Positions 11,755-23,645 of a stretch of DNA of 64,000 nucleotides are shown here, piece by piece; the stretch's first letter is position 1, and each line of letters starts with the position of its first letter. The position numbers were made by a program, and so were the translations under genes. Under the pieces are notes generated by a model that saw only the letters and a program-made list of their open reading frames with translations, made no database searches and had not been told where the DNA came from. The stretch is from Diabrotica undecimpunctata. Lineage: Eukaryota > Arthropoda > Insecta > Coleoptera > Chrysomelidae. The stretch covers positions 111,335,231-111,399,230 of the forward strand of contig NC_092806.1 in NCBI RefSeq assembly GCF_040954645.1, in the 5' to 3' direction.

Positions 11755-14272
11755 ATGGGCCCACATCACGCGGTCGCCATCGACACTATTGGGACACTGG
11801 GGGAAATTCCATTGAATATCAGCCGTGTTTCTATATACGGGGCTCTACAGGTATCGACCAACGGCCTTCGGCTACTCGTGGAAATAAATATGAATACTCA
11901 CCGACATGCAAGGCAAGCACGATGCTTAAATACTAAAATCCCGACCACTCTAAACCAGCCCTACTTAAAGTGCGTCAAAAAGATGAACCTCAACATCGCC
12001 ATATAATGCTCGGTCACTCTCTACCAAGGAAAGATTCGAAAAAACGGAGGAAGAACTCTTAAAAGTAAATGGGGATATTGTGGATAGCGGTAGAGTAGGA
12101 AAAATGGAGAGAGTCTTATCACACTCCCATTAAGCCACTTACGGTACTACAATGGAGAAGAATAATCGACAGTCCAAGGCGTCGGTTTCTTTATTTACAA
12201 AAAATGTGTTATTCGCCAAAACAGAATTGTGTCAATAAACCAAATCTCAACGAGGGTGGTCTACTTAACCATTAAAATAAGTGTAAGATATATTATAAAG
12301 CTTATTCAAGTATACGCCCCTACTACAGGACATCCAGGCGAAAAAGTTTAAATATTCTACGATCAAATATCCTGTGCAATCAAGAAAAATCAAATCCTGG
12401 CCACTTCTTAATAATAGGTGGCGATTTAAACGCCAAAATAGGCACTAAGAAAGGTCCCTCTGAAATAATATTACGAAATTTTGACGGGCAGAATTAGAGG
12501 CAAACAACTGTTAACTTACCTTTTTGGAAAACAATCTCTATCAAACAAACAGCTTTTTTAAATAGAAAACCCACAGAAGATGGACATGGGAAAGCTGTGA
12601 TGGAAACACAGGAAACGAAATCGACTATTTTTTAACAAACAAAAAAGAATTATTTAAAGACGTAAATGTGTTAACTTAGTTTGGTACCAGCAGTGATCAT
12701 AGGTTATTAAGAGCGAAAATAACGATATCATTCGAAAAGGAGAGATTCAAAATGATAAATACGAAACAATCAAAGGAACGGATGAAACAAACTAATATTC
12801 AGGAGTTCAAAAAATATATTGATAATTCATTGAAAGACTAAATAACAACAAACATCACAATATATTGAACAAACAAATAGTCAACACAATACAACAGGCT
12901 CAAACTAAATATTGTCCAACAAACAAAAAGGATGTAACTAACACTAACCCAACGAAAACCCTTATAGACCAAAAGCGACAGATAAAAAGGATAATAGCAT
13001 AAGTAAACAAAAGCAAGAAATAAAATAAATAAGATGATCACAAAGGCTATGAAAGAAAATACTTGAAAAACTACAAAGTGAAAAAAAACAAGCTATAGAG
13101 CAAAACAAGGATATGAAAGTTTCGAGACGGAGAAATTACGGAACTAATGATCATCTACAAATTATAGAAACCTAATAGAGAAAGTAGTGGAATACAATAA
13201 ACCTATAGTGCTAATATTTGCCTATTTTTATAAAGCTTTTAACACAGTTGAGCTAAGCAAAATACTACAGGCGCTTAAAAGATGCAAGCTAGAATGTAGG
13301 TAAACAAAACTATTATACAATATATACCAGGCAACAACTACTGTCAAATTACATACTAATGGTACTTGCATAAAATAAAGCATGGGATTAGACAAAGAGA
13401 TCCAATGTTACCTAAACTTTTTAATACGGTGCTGGAACATGCTTTTAAGAATTTGAATTGGCTGACAAAAGAAATAAATATAGACGAAGAATCTCCAAAC
13501 AACCTACGTTTCGCTGATGATATAATCCTGGTACCTGAGGATCTAGGAGTGACAAGAGAGCTGGTATAGGAAGTCGTTATGGCTACAGAAAATTTAGGTT
13601 TAAATGTAAACATCTCAAAAACAAAAATATTAAAAAAATTGGTCCCCAACCAGAATATCAGTATTTGTGAGCAAGAAGTAAAATTGGTAGATAAATATAA
13701 ATATCTTGGACATGAAATTATGATTGGCAGAGATAATCTGACCCACCAACTGATGGCCTTGGCTGGGCAGCATATGGAAAACTAAAAAAAACTTTTAAAA
13801 GTGAGCTGCCACATGCCTAAAGAGAAAAGTATTTGATCAATGCTTCCCCCAGTGTCGCCAAACGGAGCAGAAACACTTCCCTGAACAAAAGCCTTGACTA
13901 CCAAACTGGAAGTCGCACAAAGAAAAAAGGAACGATTCATGTTAGAAATAACACTGCGAGATAAAATAAACAACGAAGAAGTTAAGAGAAGGACCTAGCT
14001 AACTAACGTCATCGGTAGGGTAGCCAGAGTAAAATGGAGATGGGTGGCACACATAGCTAGAATGATGGATGGGCGATGAACAAATAGGTTATTGGAGTGA
14101 AGATTCAGGGAAGACAAGAGAAGCGTCGGTAGACCACCCGCACGATAGGCTGATGACGATTCAAAAAGACAAAATAAAAACTGGATGAGAGTGGCGAAAG
14201 ATAGACATAGACAGGGTTGAAAACACGAAGAAGAGGTCTATGTAGCAGTGGACTTTTGAGGCTGGATGATGA
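11755..14272 (+). pseudogene. LINE family B, near full-length but heavily degenerate
   Basis: Pieces of both enzymatic domains occur in the expected order across all three frames. Endonuclease: ARSLSTKERFEKTEEELLK near 12007; a YNGEEN-like block; IQVYAPT near 12308; IGGDLNAKIG near 12413-12445; WTWESCDGNTGNEIDYF near 12580-12630; and SDHRLLRAKI near 12693. RT: FAYFYKAFNTVE near 13217, where the first catalytic Asp is Tyr; then 13366-13569 with PKLFNTVLEHAF and an intact LRFADDIILV loop; then KYKYLGHEI. The tail near 14030-14265 gives WRWVAHIARMMDGR and SVGRPPAR. A GGATGATGA end closes it. It shares its RT signature with the better preserved copy at 50150-52065. Confidence 0.82.
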
Positions 14273-14654
14273 AAAGTATTAAAAACATACACTACAATCA
14301 AACTGCAAATATAAAAATAGATGACTAGTTGACAGTTCTCGTATCAATACAACGTGGATTACAACAGGTATACATATTCTCTCTTCTTCTCTTTGATACA
14401 TACTGGCGCACAAATTTGTAAAAGTGTCGTTTATGAAAGTAGACAAAACAAAATTATTTATGAACGAACACCAAATTATTCCAAGATTATTGTTTACTGA
14501 ACTAAAGAGTTGTCTTTAAACAAACGTGTAGGAGAAAATATTGAAAGAAATTTAATCAAATTATTTCTAATATTTATTAATAAATTCATAAATGTGTGAA
14601 ATGTATAAAATAATAAATTATAATAAGAAACCAAATAGATTACATAATAATAAA
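14273..14654. other. No gene seen
   Basis: AT-rich spacer between two LINE copies. Confidence 0.5.
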
Positions 14655-16800
14655 TTTAAAGATTCGGAAATGCCATAATATCGGCTAAAGCGTACCCAGG
14701 AGCAGGTATAACAAGTGACCACAATCTAGTTCTAGCAAATATGAAACTCAAGTTAAAAAAGTTAAAAACAACTGCCAAAACACCGAGAATCAATCTGGAA
14801 AAACTAAAATAAACTGATATATACCAATAAATCAAAGAACAAGTGCACAAAGAAGTTCAGTAAGTAGAAAGGCAAAAGCCATTGAAAAAAACAGATAAAT
14901 GGAAGAAAGTAGAGGAGATCTTAAAAAATATCACAAAACAAAAACTTCAAGAAGACACATCATCTAAAAATAAACAATGGATCACACAAGAGATAAAAGA
15001 ACTGATGACGGCAGGAAGGGCACACATGAATAAAAACGAACAACAGTACAAAAAAATTAATAAAACGATCAAACAAAAAATCAAAGAAGCTAAGGAACTG
15101 TAGCTATCAGAAAAATGTGGAGAACAAGAAAGGTTAGATAAACAACATGACAGTTTTAACATACACTGGAAAATCAAAGAGACAGCTGGCATATACAAGA
15201 AGAAGGGTATCGGAAATATCATGGATAAAAATAACAAGATAATAACGGAATGTACAGATAAAATAAACAGATGGAAAGAATACATAAAAGAGCTATTCGA
15301 AGACGGCGAGAAAATTAAGGTAATTGAACCTAGCGAAAGAAATGGGCCACCAATCACCAAAGACGAAATTGTGAATGCGCTAAAACATATAAAAATTGAG
15401 AAGGCCATGAAACCAGATGAAATACCTACAGAAATCTTAAGAATATTAACACAAATCATATGGGCACACTAATAGAATTATTTAATGACATTTATTATAC
15501 GGGAGAGATTTCGAAAGAATGGTTAATAGCAATATTTATTCCAATACCCAAAAAATCAAACGCAATGAAGTGTGAAGAGCACAGGAGAATTAGCTTGATG
15601 AACCATATTCTAAAAGTGTTCTTACGAGTGATACACGAACGTATCTATAAAAAGCTAGATGAGAGAATAGCTGAAAACAAATTGAGATTCAGAAAAGGCT
15701 TTGGCACCAGAGAAGTATTATTTACTGTACAAACACTAATCGAACGATGTCGAGATGTCGACGTACTCATATGTCTAGTCGACTTCGAAAAAGCTTTAGA
15801 CAAAGTACAACACCAAAGAATGGCAAAGAAGACGTGAGAATCAATGCCAATCGATACCGAGATCAGAAAGCCATAATACGAATAGACTAACAAAAATCGA
15901 AAGAAATACCTATAAATCGTCGATTAAGACAAGGATGTGTGCGTTCCCCTTTACTTTTTAATATGTATTTAAACTAATTGTTTAAAGAGGCATTAGAAGA
16001 CGTAAATTAAATGAAGGCATATTTGTTAACGGAGCACATCTGAATAATCTTAGATACGCAGATGACATAATACTCCTTGCGAACAGCAGATCTTGGTTGA
16101 TCGCAATACCCAATACTGCGAAAGGTATGGAATGGCACTGAATACAAATAAAACAAAAATCATGATGGTAAGCAAGAACAAGATTGAGGAAGACAGTGTT
16201 TATGCTAAAGAAAAACTTTTAGGCAGGGTGCATATATATCAGTACTTAGGTGGCGAACTAAATGAAGAATGGGATAGAAGTACGGAAATAAAACAGCGTA
16301 ATGAGATAGCTAGAAGAGCTTTTAATAAGCTAAAAGCAATATTATGAAATGGAAAACTCAACATAGAAATTAGAACTAGAATATTAAGATGCTACGTGTT
16401 CTTTGTCTTGTTGTATGAAGTTGAGACCTGTACAATTACAGAGGCGACAGTGAAAAAACTCATTAACTTTGAAATGTGGTGTTATTGAAGAATGTGGAAA
16501 ATATCTTCGACACAACACATAACAAATGCGAAAACGCTACGAAGAATGAAAAAAGATAAAGAAATACTCAACACTATAAAGAAAAGAAAAATGAGCTACT
16601 TTGGTCACATACTAAGAAACGCGAAATACGAATTAATGAGGCTGGTCATACAAGGAAAGGTGGAAGGCAAAAGAGGACCGGGGAGAAGACGCACGTCCTG
16701 GCTGAAAAATCTGAGACAATGGAGTGGATCTCAGAACGGCTGCAGATATAGTCAAATGGGCCATGATGATCGCCAATGTCCTTAGGAATGGGGCACGTTA
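14655..16800 (+). pseudogene. LINE family A, from endonuclease C-terminus to 3' end
   Basis: Begins at the last endonuclease motif, YPGAGITSDHNLVLANMK (about 14690-14745). A linker rich in Lys and Glu follows (14882-15103). RT boxes then appear in order: KDEIVNALKHIKIEKAMKPD (15360), FIPIPKKSNAMKCEEHRRIS (15536), RKGFGTREVLFTVQTLIER (15693), CLVDFEKALDKVQ (15770, first catalytic Asp kept), an RQGCVRSPLLFN-like box (15930), and NLRYADDIILLAN (16045, both Asp kept). The connection and tail are at 16093-16785 with GRRRTSWLKNLRQW. About six frameshifts or stops inactivate it. The 3' end is GAAGAAGAATT near 16800. Confidence 0.85.
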
Positions 16801-16859
16801 AGAAGAAGAATTAATTAATTACGAATCTTAGACAAGGCATTGTCTTAATTGTGGGCAAG

Positions 16860-18700
16860 GCAATGTCTTAATGCTTCTCCTTCTTCTTTATTCTTGTATG
16901 TAGGCTTTAAAGCCTGTTTCTTTTTCAATATTAGCCTGCTAAACTGTTTAAATTATCGCAACATGTTTTTATTAGTCTACCAATACTTATTCGTTCATTT
17001 GGTGACTTATCTCGTGCTATTTGTACGATCCTATCCTCTGCTGTTCTACTAATGTGTTCGTTCCACTCCTGTTTCCGTTTTGTCACCCATCCATTTATGT
17101 CTTCTATATTGTATGCTTTTGTTATGCTTTCGCTTCTCTCTATATCCAACAGACTTTTGACTGATATTCGTCTCTGTTTTTTCCAGTAGTCGTCTCATTT
17201 TAAATATATCCGGTCTTGTCTTTGCCGTGTATGTTAATATAGGTCTAATTGCTGCTTTATAGATTTTTATTTTTGTGTCTCGTCTTAGCTGTTTGTTCTT
17301 CTAGATTGTGTCATTAAGAGATCCCTCTGTTTTACTTGCTTTTAAGCTTTGTTGTCGTACTTCTTCTTCAACATCTCCGTAACTAGTTATATTTATTCCC
17401 ATATATCTAAACCTTGCTTCTTGCTTCATTATTTTTCCATCAATTTCGATTTTAGATCGTACTGGGTATTTAGATGTTATCATACATATTTTTCTGCTGA
17501 TATCATACTGTACTTCTTGGCTGTTGTATTAAAGATGTGTGTTAATCTTTGGAGCTCATCTTCTGTCTCGGCGATTAATGTGGCGTCGTCTGCATAAAAT
17601 AATATTTGATTTCTTTGTTCCCCATTCTGTAACCATGGTCTTTACGTACTGCTTGTATTATTTCGTCCATTAATATATTAAAGAGAAATGGGCTTAACGA
17701 GTCACCCTATCTCTCCGTTTTGTACTGGTATACACTGTGTTAGTTCTCCATTTATCTTGGCCAGTATTCGATTATGAAAGTAGATGTTTTCGATGGTTTG
17801 TATAATATTGATTGGTATGTTTCTTTTATACAGTAGGTGTAAGACGTCTTCGACTTAGATGCGATCGAAAGCCTTTGTCGTGTCTATAAAACATAGATAT
17901 GCTGGTTTATTGTACTCGATGGCCTTTTCTGTGGTTTGTCTTAGTACAAATACGGCGTCTACGCAGGATCTTCCGGATCTGAATCCTTGTTGTTCATCTG
18001 ATAAAGTTGTTTTTTTTAATGGTATAGACATTAGTCATTCAGCCAGTTGCAACAGATTCTCCAATCAGACAAATACACAACCCTATCCCTAATAAAAAAC
18101 TAACGGATAATTAATAGAAGAATATACGACAAGAAAACTTACAGGGTAACTTGCTTCTCGTCTAGGGGCCCATCAAGACATTCTTAGTAGACAAACAAAA
18201 CTGGACCACGGATAAGGTGTGATAACATTTAGGGTAAACAAAGGATACAAATCTAAATTTCCACACGATCATGAAAAATTCCATTATCGGGTACAGATTC
18301 TATAGAACTGTGCATGTGTCTGATAAGAAATCTATAATGAGATTATATATTTGTTGTAAGCCTGTAGCCAGTAGCGACAGTAAAGTTGTTAGTTTATTGC
18401 TTTTGTTGGTTTAGACTTTTGTGGTAAGCTTAAGTGCGGTGTTCAGTAGATTTATACATCTATAATTATTGTTGGGGTCTTCTTTATCTCCTTTGTATAT
18501 TTTTTGTCATCTCTAGGGTTATACTTTCTACTTCGTGTTTAAGAAGCTCGTTGGTTATTCCATCTGGTCCTGGTGACTTTCTATTTTTGAGTGAATGTAT
18601 GGCTATATCTACTTCCTAAAAACTGATTTCTATTTCGTGTCTTAATTCAGGTAAGTAATTGTTTTGATGATTATTTTCCTTTCCTTTAAACAGTTCCGTT
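16860..18700 (-). pseudogene. LINE family D reverse transcriptase, interrupted
   Basis: Read on the minus strand: ELFKGKENN and LKNRKSPGPDGITNELLKH near 18690-18530 (RT box 0), then an unrelated-looking interruption at about 18095-18410. DEQQGFRSGRS-like codons follow near 17990 in a damaged frame, with AYLCFIDTTKAFDRI near 17895-17850 (first catalytic Asp kept), an APFLFNILMDEIIQAV-like box near 17700 and QILFYADDATLIAE near 17610-17570 (both Asp kept). 17483-17301 gives KIMKQEARFRYMGIN and 17149-16931 the tail YNIEDINGWVTKRKQEWNEH with GRLIKTCCDNL. Catalytic residues survive but shifts and the interruption make it non-functional. Confidence 0.82.
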
Positions 18701-18704
18701 AAAC

Positions 18705-18889
18705 TCTACCTGGGGGTTATGAGCGCAAGGACGGGGTGGATTGAGTAGCTCAGAAGCCGCGTTCATACCCGCAGCCGGCCCCAAATCCAAATAAAAGAGT
18801 AGGGTTGATGGGCCAGGTTAGCCTCCGACCCAGTGTAAAGGAAAACAAGGCTCAAAGAATCGATATAAAGGCTCGGTCGTAATGCTATT
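18705..18889. other. GC-rich island, possible LINE 5' leader
   Basis: A patch clearly richer in G and C than its surroundings, with GCAGCCGGCCCC near 18770 and TGATGGGCCAGGTTAGCC near 18805. I know similar wording from 5' leaders of insect APE-type LINEs, but that is recollection, not a comparison I could run. It abuts the box-0 end of the minus-strand LINE D. Confidence 0.35.
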
Positions 18890-19744
18890 TTATTTAAAGA
18901 TGTATCCAGTTTTTGGCCAAGACCGTTTTTGCTACAGTTGAATGCTTTATCGTTAGCTGCAAATAATTAAAATCGTTAATATTGAACTGAAACATAATAT
19001 ATCCCAATAGAGACCGATATCATATAGTACCACCCAGAGAAGGATAAGAGATAAGCTATCGAATGAATCTTCGAAGAAATATGAAGTCAAAAATTATTAG
19101 TTTATTACAAAAAAGTTAAGTACAAAAGAAGACGATGTTAATATATTCAAAATACTTATTTGCTGTTTGGCTGCTACTAAAATATGTACTTAACAACTTT
19201 ATTATCGGCGCATCATTTTAATCCAGATAAAATTATTTAGTGCACGCACTAGGAATAAAATTAAAAATATTTAATTTAAGACTAATTATATCATTCAGAA
19301 ATAAACTCGCTCTATTAATTTACACTTTTTATCATAATTAGCAAACGACAGGACGTTAGCATTCCTTTAACCGGAATTTTTATACCAAACTGAAATTCAT
19401 ATATCAGAATGGCAACTATTAATTGAAGAGTTTTACAATGGTTGTTTTCTATTAAGAGAAGTTAATTAGAAACTAAATACCAGGCCTTCATTTCAATTAT
19501 AGGTACATATTTGTTATTACTAAGAATTTTTTTTCCGTTTTCTTGTTGTGAGGTATAATAACCCAGTATATAGCCATTATATACCATTTAAGTTATATAT
19601 AGCATAAAGTTTATAAAAAATTTAACGAAAAATTAAACAAAAAAAGCGGTACAGCAGGCGATATTGTAGACTAGCGTAGAGCTGTTTTCAGTATTTTTTT
19701 AGTTTAAATAACATGTGCGAAAAGTAATATTATTATTTATTTAT
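18890..19744. other. No gene seen
   Basis: AT-rich, no long frame, no partner repeat found. Confidence 0.5.
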
Positions 19745-20505
19745 TGATTTTTTCGTCGACCGTCCAATTATGATCAATTTTAACACCCTCAAAATCGTTG
19801 ATTAATGACCCCTATTAATGAATGATTTTCTATTAATGAACGATTTTATTATAGGCAACATACATTGCTTGCATAAATTAATTAAACGCTCTGTGATTGG
19901 CAGTGACCTGCGGTGTAGGCAACCAAACATATACCTATTTATATTCAAACTAAAAAATTAATTTATAATGAAGTAGCCGCTGTTAGTACTATCTGTCATT
20001 GTAAGTCATTATTTACTTTATTGTTTAAAATTCTGTGTAGTTGAAAAATCAAAGGATGGATATTGACGTAGAGTTTAATTTAACTCCACCAGAATTTAAC
20101 TTCTTCTATCACAGAATTTACAGAGGTCCAAGAAGACTTAAATATAAATTTGTCAAAATGCTATACAGCAGATAATCATTTATCAATAATATCTTCCTTT
20201 AATTTCAGTAATTGCACCATTTCGAATATTAATGTTTACTATAATAAAACTACCACTAAGGAAACTTTGAATAAAGTCAATGAAAGCTGAAAAAATTGTT
20301 GTTTATCGTTAAGTAAATAAATATTTAAACTAAGATATCTTTATTTCTAAAAAGTACGGTCGACGGAAAAGTTTTGTAACGAACTCGTGAATTAAAATGG
20401 CGATTAACAATCTCGAACATTAACGCGCTCGTTTCGCTCACGCGTTAAAATATCTCAATTGTTAATCGCCCTTATTAATACACTTGTTGGTTAAATAACT
20501 ATTAA
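19745..20505 (+). mobile_element. Internally deleted derivative of a Crypton-like element
   Basis: 20099-20505 is collinear with 43740-44139, differing by scattered substitutions and small indels. In that other copy the segment follows a tyrosine-recombinase C-terminus. Here the recombinase core is missing: instead an ATG at 20056 opens MDIDVEFNLTPPEF, which runs for 15 codons straight into the shared 3' part in a different frame. The simplest reading is a 5' leader plus first codons joined to the 3' end by internal deletion. The 3' part contains a 13-bp perfect inverted repeat (20399-20411 with 20458-20470) and a nested 8-bp one (20420-20427 with 20441-20448). The left limit is approximate; a CGTCGACCGT at 19754 is the inverse of 20356-20365. 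Confidence 0.6.
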
Positions 20506-22764
20506 CAAATGAAAATGTTTTCATGTTCTATAACGGTTACCCCTCGTCACATAAATGGACTCTTCCAATTTACTCTTTACTGTGACTACTATTTCGTAAA
20601 AAGCCATATTTAGTATGTGCTGATTTAGAAATCTGTTCTAAAGTATAAATATAAAAGTTCAACTTAAAATGTTTTACTAATAAGCCATTTTGTCACAGTT
20701 TATCACAATTTTTGAACTGATAATTGTAAAAATCCAACATTATATTTATATAAAATTATTTTAAAACGAGAAGTGTATAGTATACAATTAAAGCCCGATT
20801 TCATATTGACTGAAGCCTAATTATTAATGTTCGTTTTAGACGTAACGTTATAAATGTCACATCTTTATTAATTTATATTTAAATAATTATTTTATTTTAA
20901 TTTCTTTATTAATTTATTAATTCCTGTCTTCAGATTCGTTTTTACTATTTTTTCTTCAAAAAGTAGTTGGCGCTCTCTGTCTTTCTTTTCTTTCTCTTTC
21001 TGTCCCATAGAATAAAGATTCGCCCTCTCTCTTTCTGTCCGGTAGACTAGATATTCTGTTCCATGTTGACAGAAAAGCTATTTGTATTATAGGCTTACGT
21101 CCTATGTCATCAACTTCATTTCAATCTCCCACTTAGTTTCTGTCAATCAGCTTTTATGACATAGTGGGGTATAACCTTACTTCTTTCGAAACCACGTATC
21201 TTAATAATATGCATGTAGGATTTGTGAACAGAATTTAACTATGTATTTTTAACTATAATGTAGTAATAATTATATTTTATTTTATTCTTGCCATTCGCTA
21301 TTTGTTTACTTGTAATTTTGTAAAATGGCAAGGAAATTAAACCCTTTATGATGTGTCTCTAATACGAGCTGTTTCTTGTATTTTAGTTTATTGGCGGCTT
21401 TATTGACGATTCTATTCAAGATCATATTTTATTAACAATATCCACGTGTTTATTAACAATTTTTTTCAAGACCATTGGAGGACCTAACCTAAATTCAAAT
21501 CAAATCATGAAAATTTATTGACCTTTTGAGGACCTAACCACAGGAATTAAAAACTTAATCAGGAGGCTACATCCACATGTTCCGACTGCAGCTCTCCGGA
21601 GGACATAACATCTAATTAGGAGGACACACAAGCAGCCCATCGACGCCATAAGTATCATCCTCACTAATTAATTGTTAAGCATTTTCAGGGTTGATTGTTG
21701 TTTTTTATTTTTTTTAATAAATATGATTGGTTAAAATTTGTTTTATTTGCTATCATCTATGGGTTCAGGTTCAATTCCTAGTTTAAGACAAGACAAACTC
21801 ACACTTGAGATACTGAGCTAGGCAAGGCATAGACGATATAAGCTCCCATGGTTGATTGAGGTATTATTTTTATAATAGTACTTCAATTCTCTTTGGTAGT
21901 CTTATCGTTACAGACTAAAGTACACTTTAGTGTCGCACCCAGTTTCATAAAACCTACAGTTTTTTCCATTATTAAAAGTAAACTTAGGTGTTTAAATTAG
22001 TAGATAAGTAATTGTGTTTTATCAATTTTGCTTTATTTATGTCGAAATAACCTTATTTTCCTTGTTTTATGTTAATTTATGTATACAATTGTTAATGTTA
22101 TTAATTATGGTTGTAACAAAAAGATATAGTTCTTTCATTTTCACAAAAATGGGAACTTTTACTTATTGAGGAAGTATCCAAATATAAATCAATTAAACAG
22201 ACACTAAGGAAAAATATTAACAAACACTGGAAGTTTTAAATAAAGAGAGTGATCGATGAGAGGACAAAAAAGAGAGAGAAAAGCCAATCATGAAAGATAT
22301 AGTTACAATAGTTAAACAATAGTTAAAAATCAAAATATTAAAAATTGAGTGATAATTAAAACATAAATATGGCCAAGAAAATTTATCACAAGTAAAATTT
22401 ACAGAAAGTGTTGTCTTTTAATGTCACTTACATGAAATAAGTAAAATTAAGGCCTACACAAGTTTTTAGAACAAAGTACAGAAATTGTTTCACTAATATA
22501 TTTTTGGTTAATATACAATATGGTTAAATAAAACCGAAACAGAGCTACGACATTTTTTAAAAAGCCAGCGACAGGTCAATTTTTGATTAAAGTGGAACAC
22601 ATTTTTTTTGTATTGTCGATTACTTTACTTTCACTTCTAAGCCAAATCGTTTGAAAGGCCTGGCAATTCCCTGTAAACAAGTCTTAAAATTTTTAATTTT
22701 TGTCCAGTACTTTATTTGATTTATTAAAAAAAATAATACTTTTAAAAATTAATATTTTTATTAT
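20506..22764. other. No gene seen
   Basis: AT-rich intergenic sequence. A CT-rich patch (20960-21050, CTTTCTTTTC and CTCTCTTTCTGTCC) and a GAGGACCTAACC phrase repeated at 21474 and 21526 are the only textures noticed. No protein is recognised. Confidence 0.5.
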
Positions 22765-23130
22765 TTTTAACTGGTGACATATTTCGTAGTTGATCAAAAT
22801 GTTGAAAGTGACGACCTTCGGCTTCCATTATATAATGATAAACGTCTTGTTCGAAACATTCTCTTCCATTCCGAAGCAATTGTGGGGTGATTCGTCAGCA
22901 TTCGTTGACAATTCGTTAACGTAAACTTCCAAATAGGCGGGTGGTGGTCTAAAAATTTGACTTTTTAGATATTCCTACAAAAAAAAAACCTAGAGGAGGC
23001 AAATCTAGTAACCGAAGGGACCATTCGATGCTGCCTCTTGTTCCAATGCAATACCGTTAAAAATGTTTGTCCAAATATTGACGAACAAGGTGTAACGAAA
23101 TATTTTGCTTCCTCATAGGGTAATGCCATA
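22765..23130 (-). pseudogene. Mariner-like transposase C-terminus
   Basis: The minus strand from about 23060 reads RGSIEWSLRLLDLPPLGFFF, the degenerate form of the WPPRSPDLTPLDFF block that carries the third catalytic Asp in this mariner group. It continues with RIVNEC and ITPQLLRNGRECFEQDVYHY, then MEAEGRHFQHF. The same C-terminal signature (CIEENGGRFEHLL) ends the mariner-like transposase at 62520-63435. The third Asp context is SLRLLDL here, so Asp may remain but surrounding residues have changed. No intact frame. Confidence 0.72.
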
Positions 23131-23246
23131 AAAGGTTGAAAATTGGGGACAAAAGTTAGTGGGGTGGAGCTAGGGCAAGCAAAATAAACAATACTGTGCT
23201 AACGGCACTCAGAGCTTATTTGGAGAGCTGGGTCGTGGATAAGTGA

Positions 23247-23645
23247 ATGGCAAGGGGGTTGGATTGGGGCAACTACAAAAATATGAAACAAAGTGGTACT
23301 TACATAAATCTCCTGGAACAAGGAGACAAACAAAACACAAGAGTTTCCTCTAGCTATTTGAAATGGGACGCCGCTTCGAGAAAACTTCCTGCTGGAGGAA
23401 AGAAAAGTTCTTCCGTCCTAAAAAAACACAAAAAGAGGTTAGGAGACTTTTCTAAAATACTTAATAATCAAATTGGTTACAGAAATAAATTTATTTATTT
23501 AAACATTTATTGTTGTCTCACTACAAACAGTTACAAAAATATAGATGGCACAAAAAATACTATATTAATAGTTATAAAGATTTATACCAAAAATAACAAA
23601 GAAAACTTACATGTCATCCGTTTACAAACTCGGGAGATGTTATAA
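23247..23645 (+). other. 132-codon open frame of unknown nature
   Basis: An open frame with a basic, Ser/Lys-rich N-terminal half (about residues 38-70, including GGKKSSSVLKKHKKR) and an Asn/Ile/Lys-rich second half typical of chance AT-rich translation. It resembles no family I know and has no neighbouring gene to suggest a role. The region 23131-24840 as a whole shows no other recognisable feature. It could be a chance frame or the edge of an unclassified element. Confidence 0.2.

Noticed and set aside
14947..15459. 170-codon minus-strand open frame
   Set aside because: It lies antisense to the LINE A linker and RT entry, whose plus-strand motifs are clear; the hydrophobic product is a shadow of Lys/Glu-rich coding.
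21765..21800. GGTTCAATTCC resembling a tRNA B box
   Set aside because: No A box at the right distance, no cloverleaf by eye and no 3' CCA context; probably chance or a very old SINE trace.
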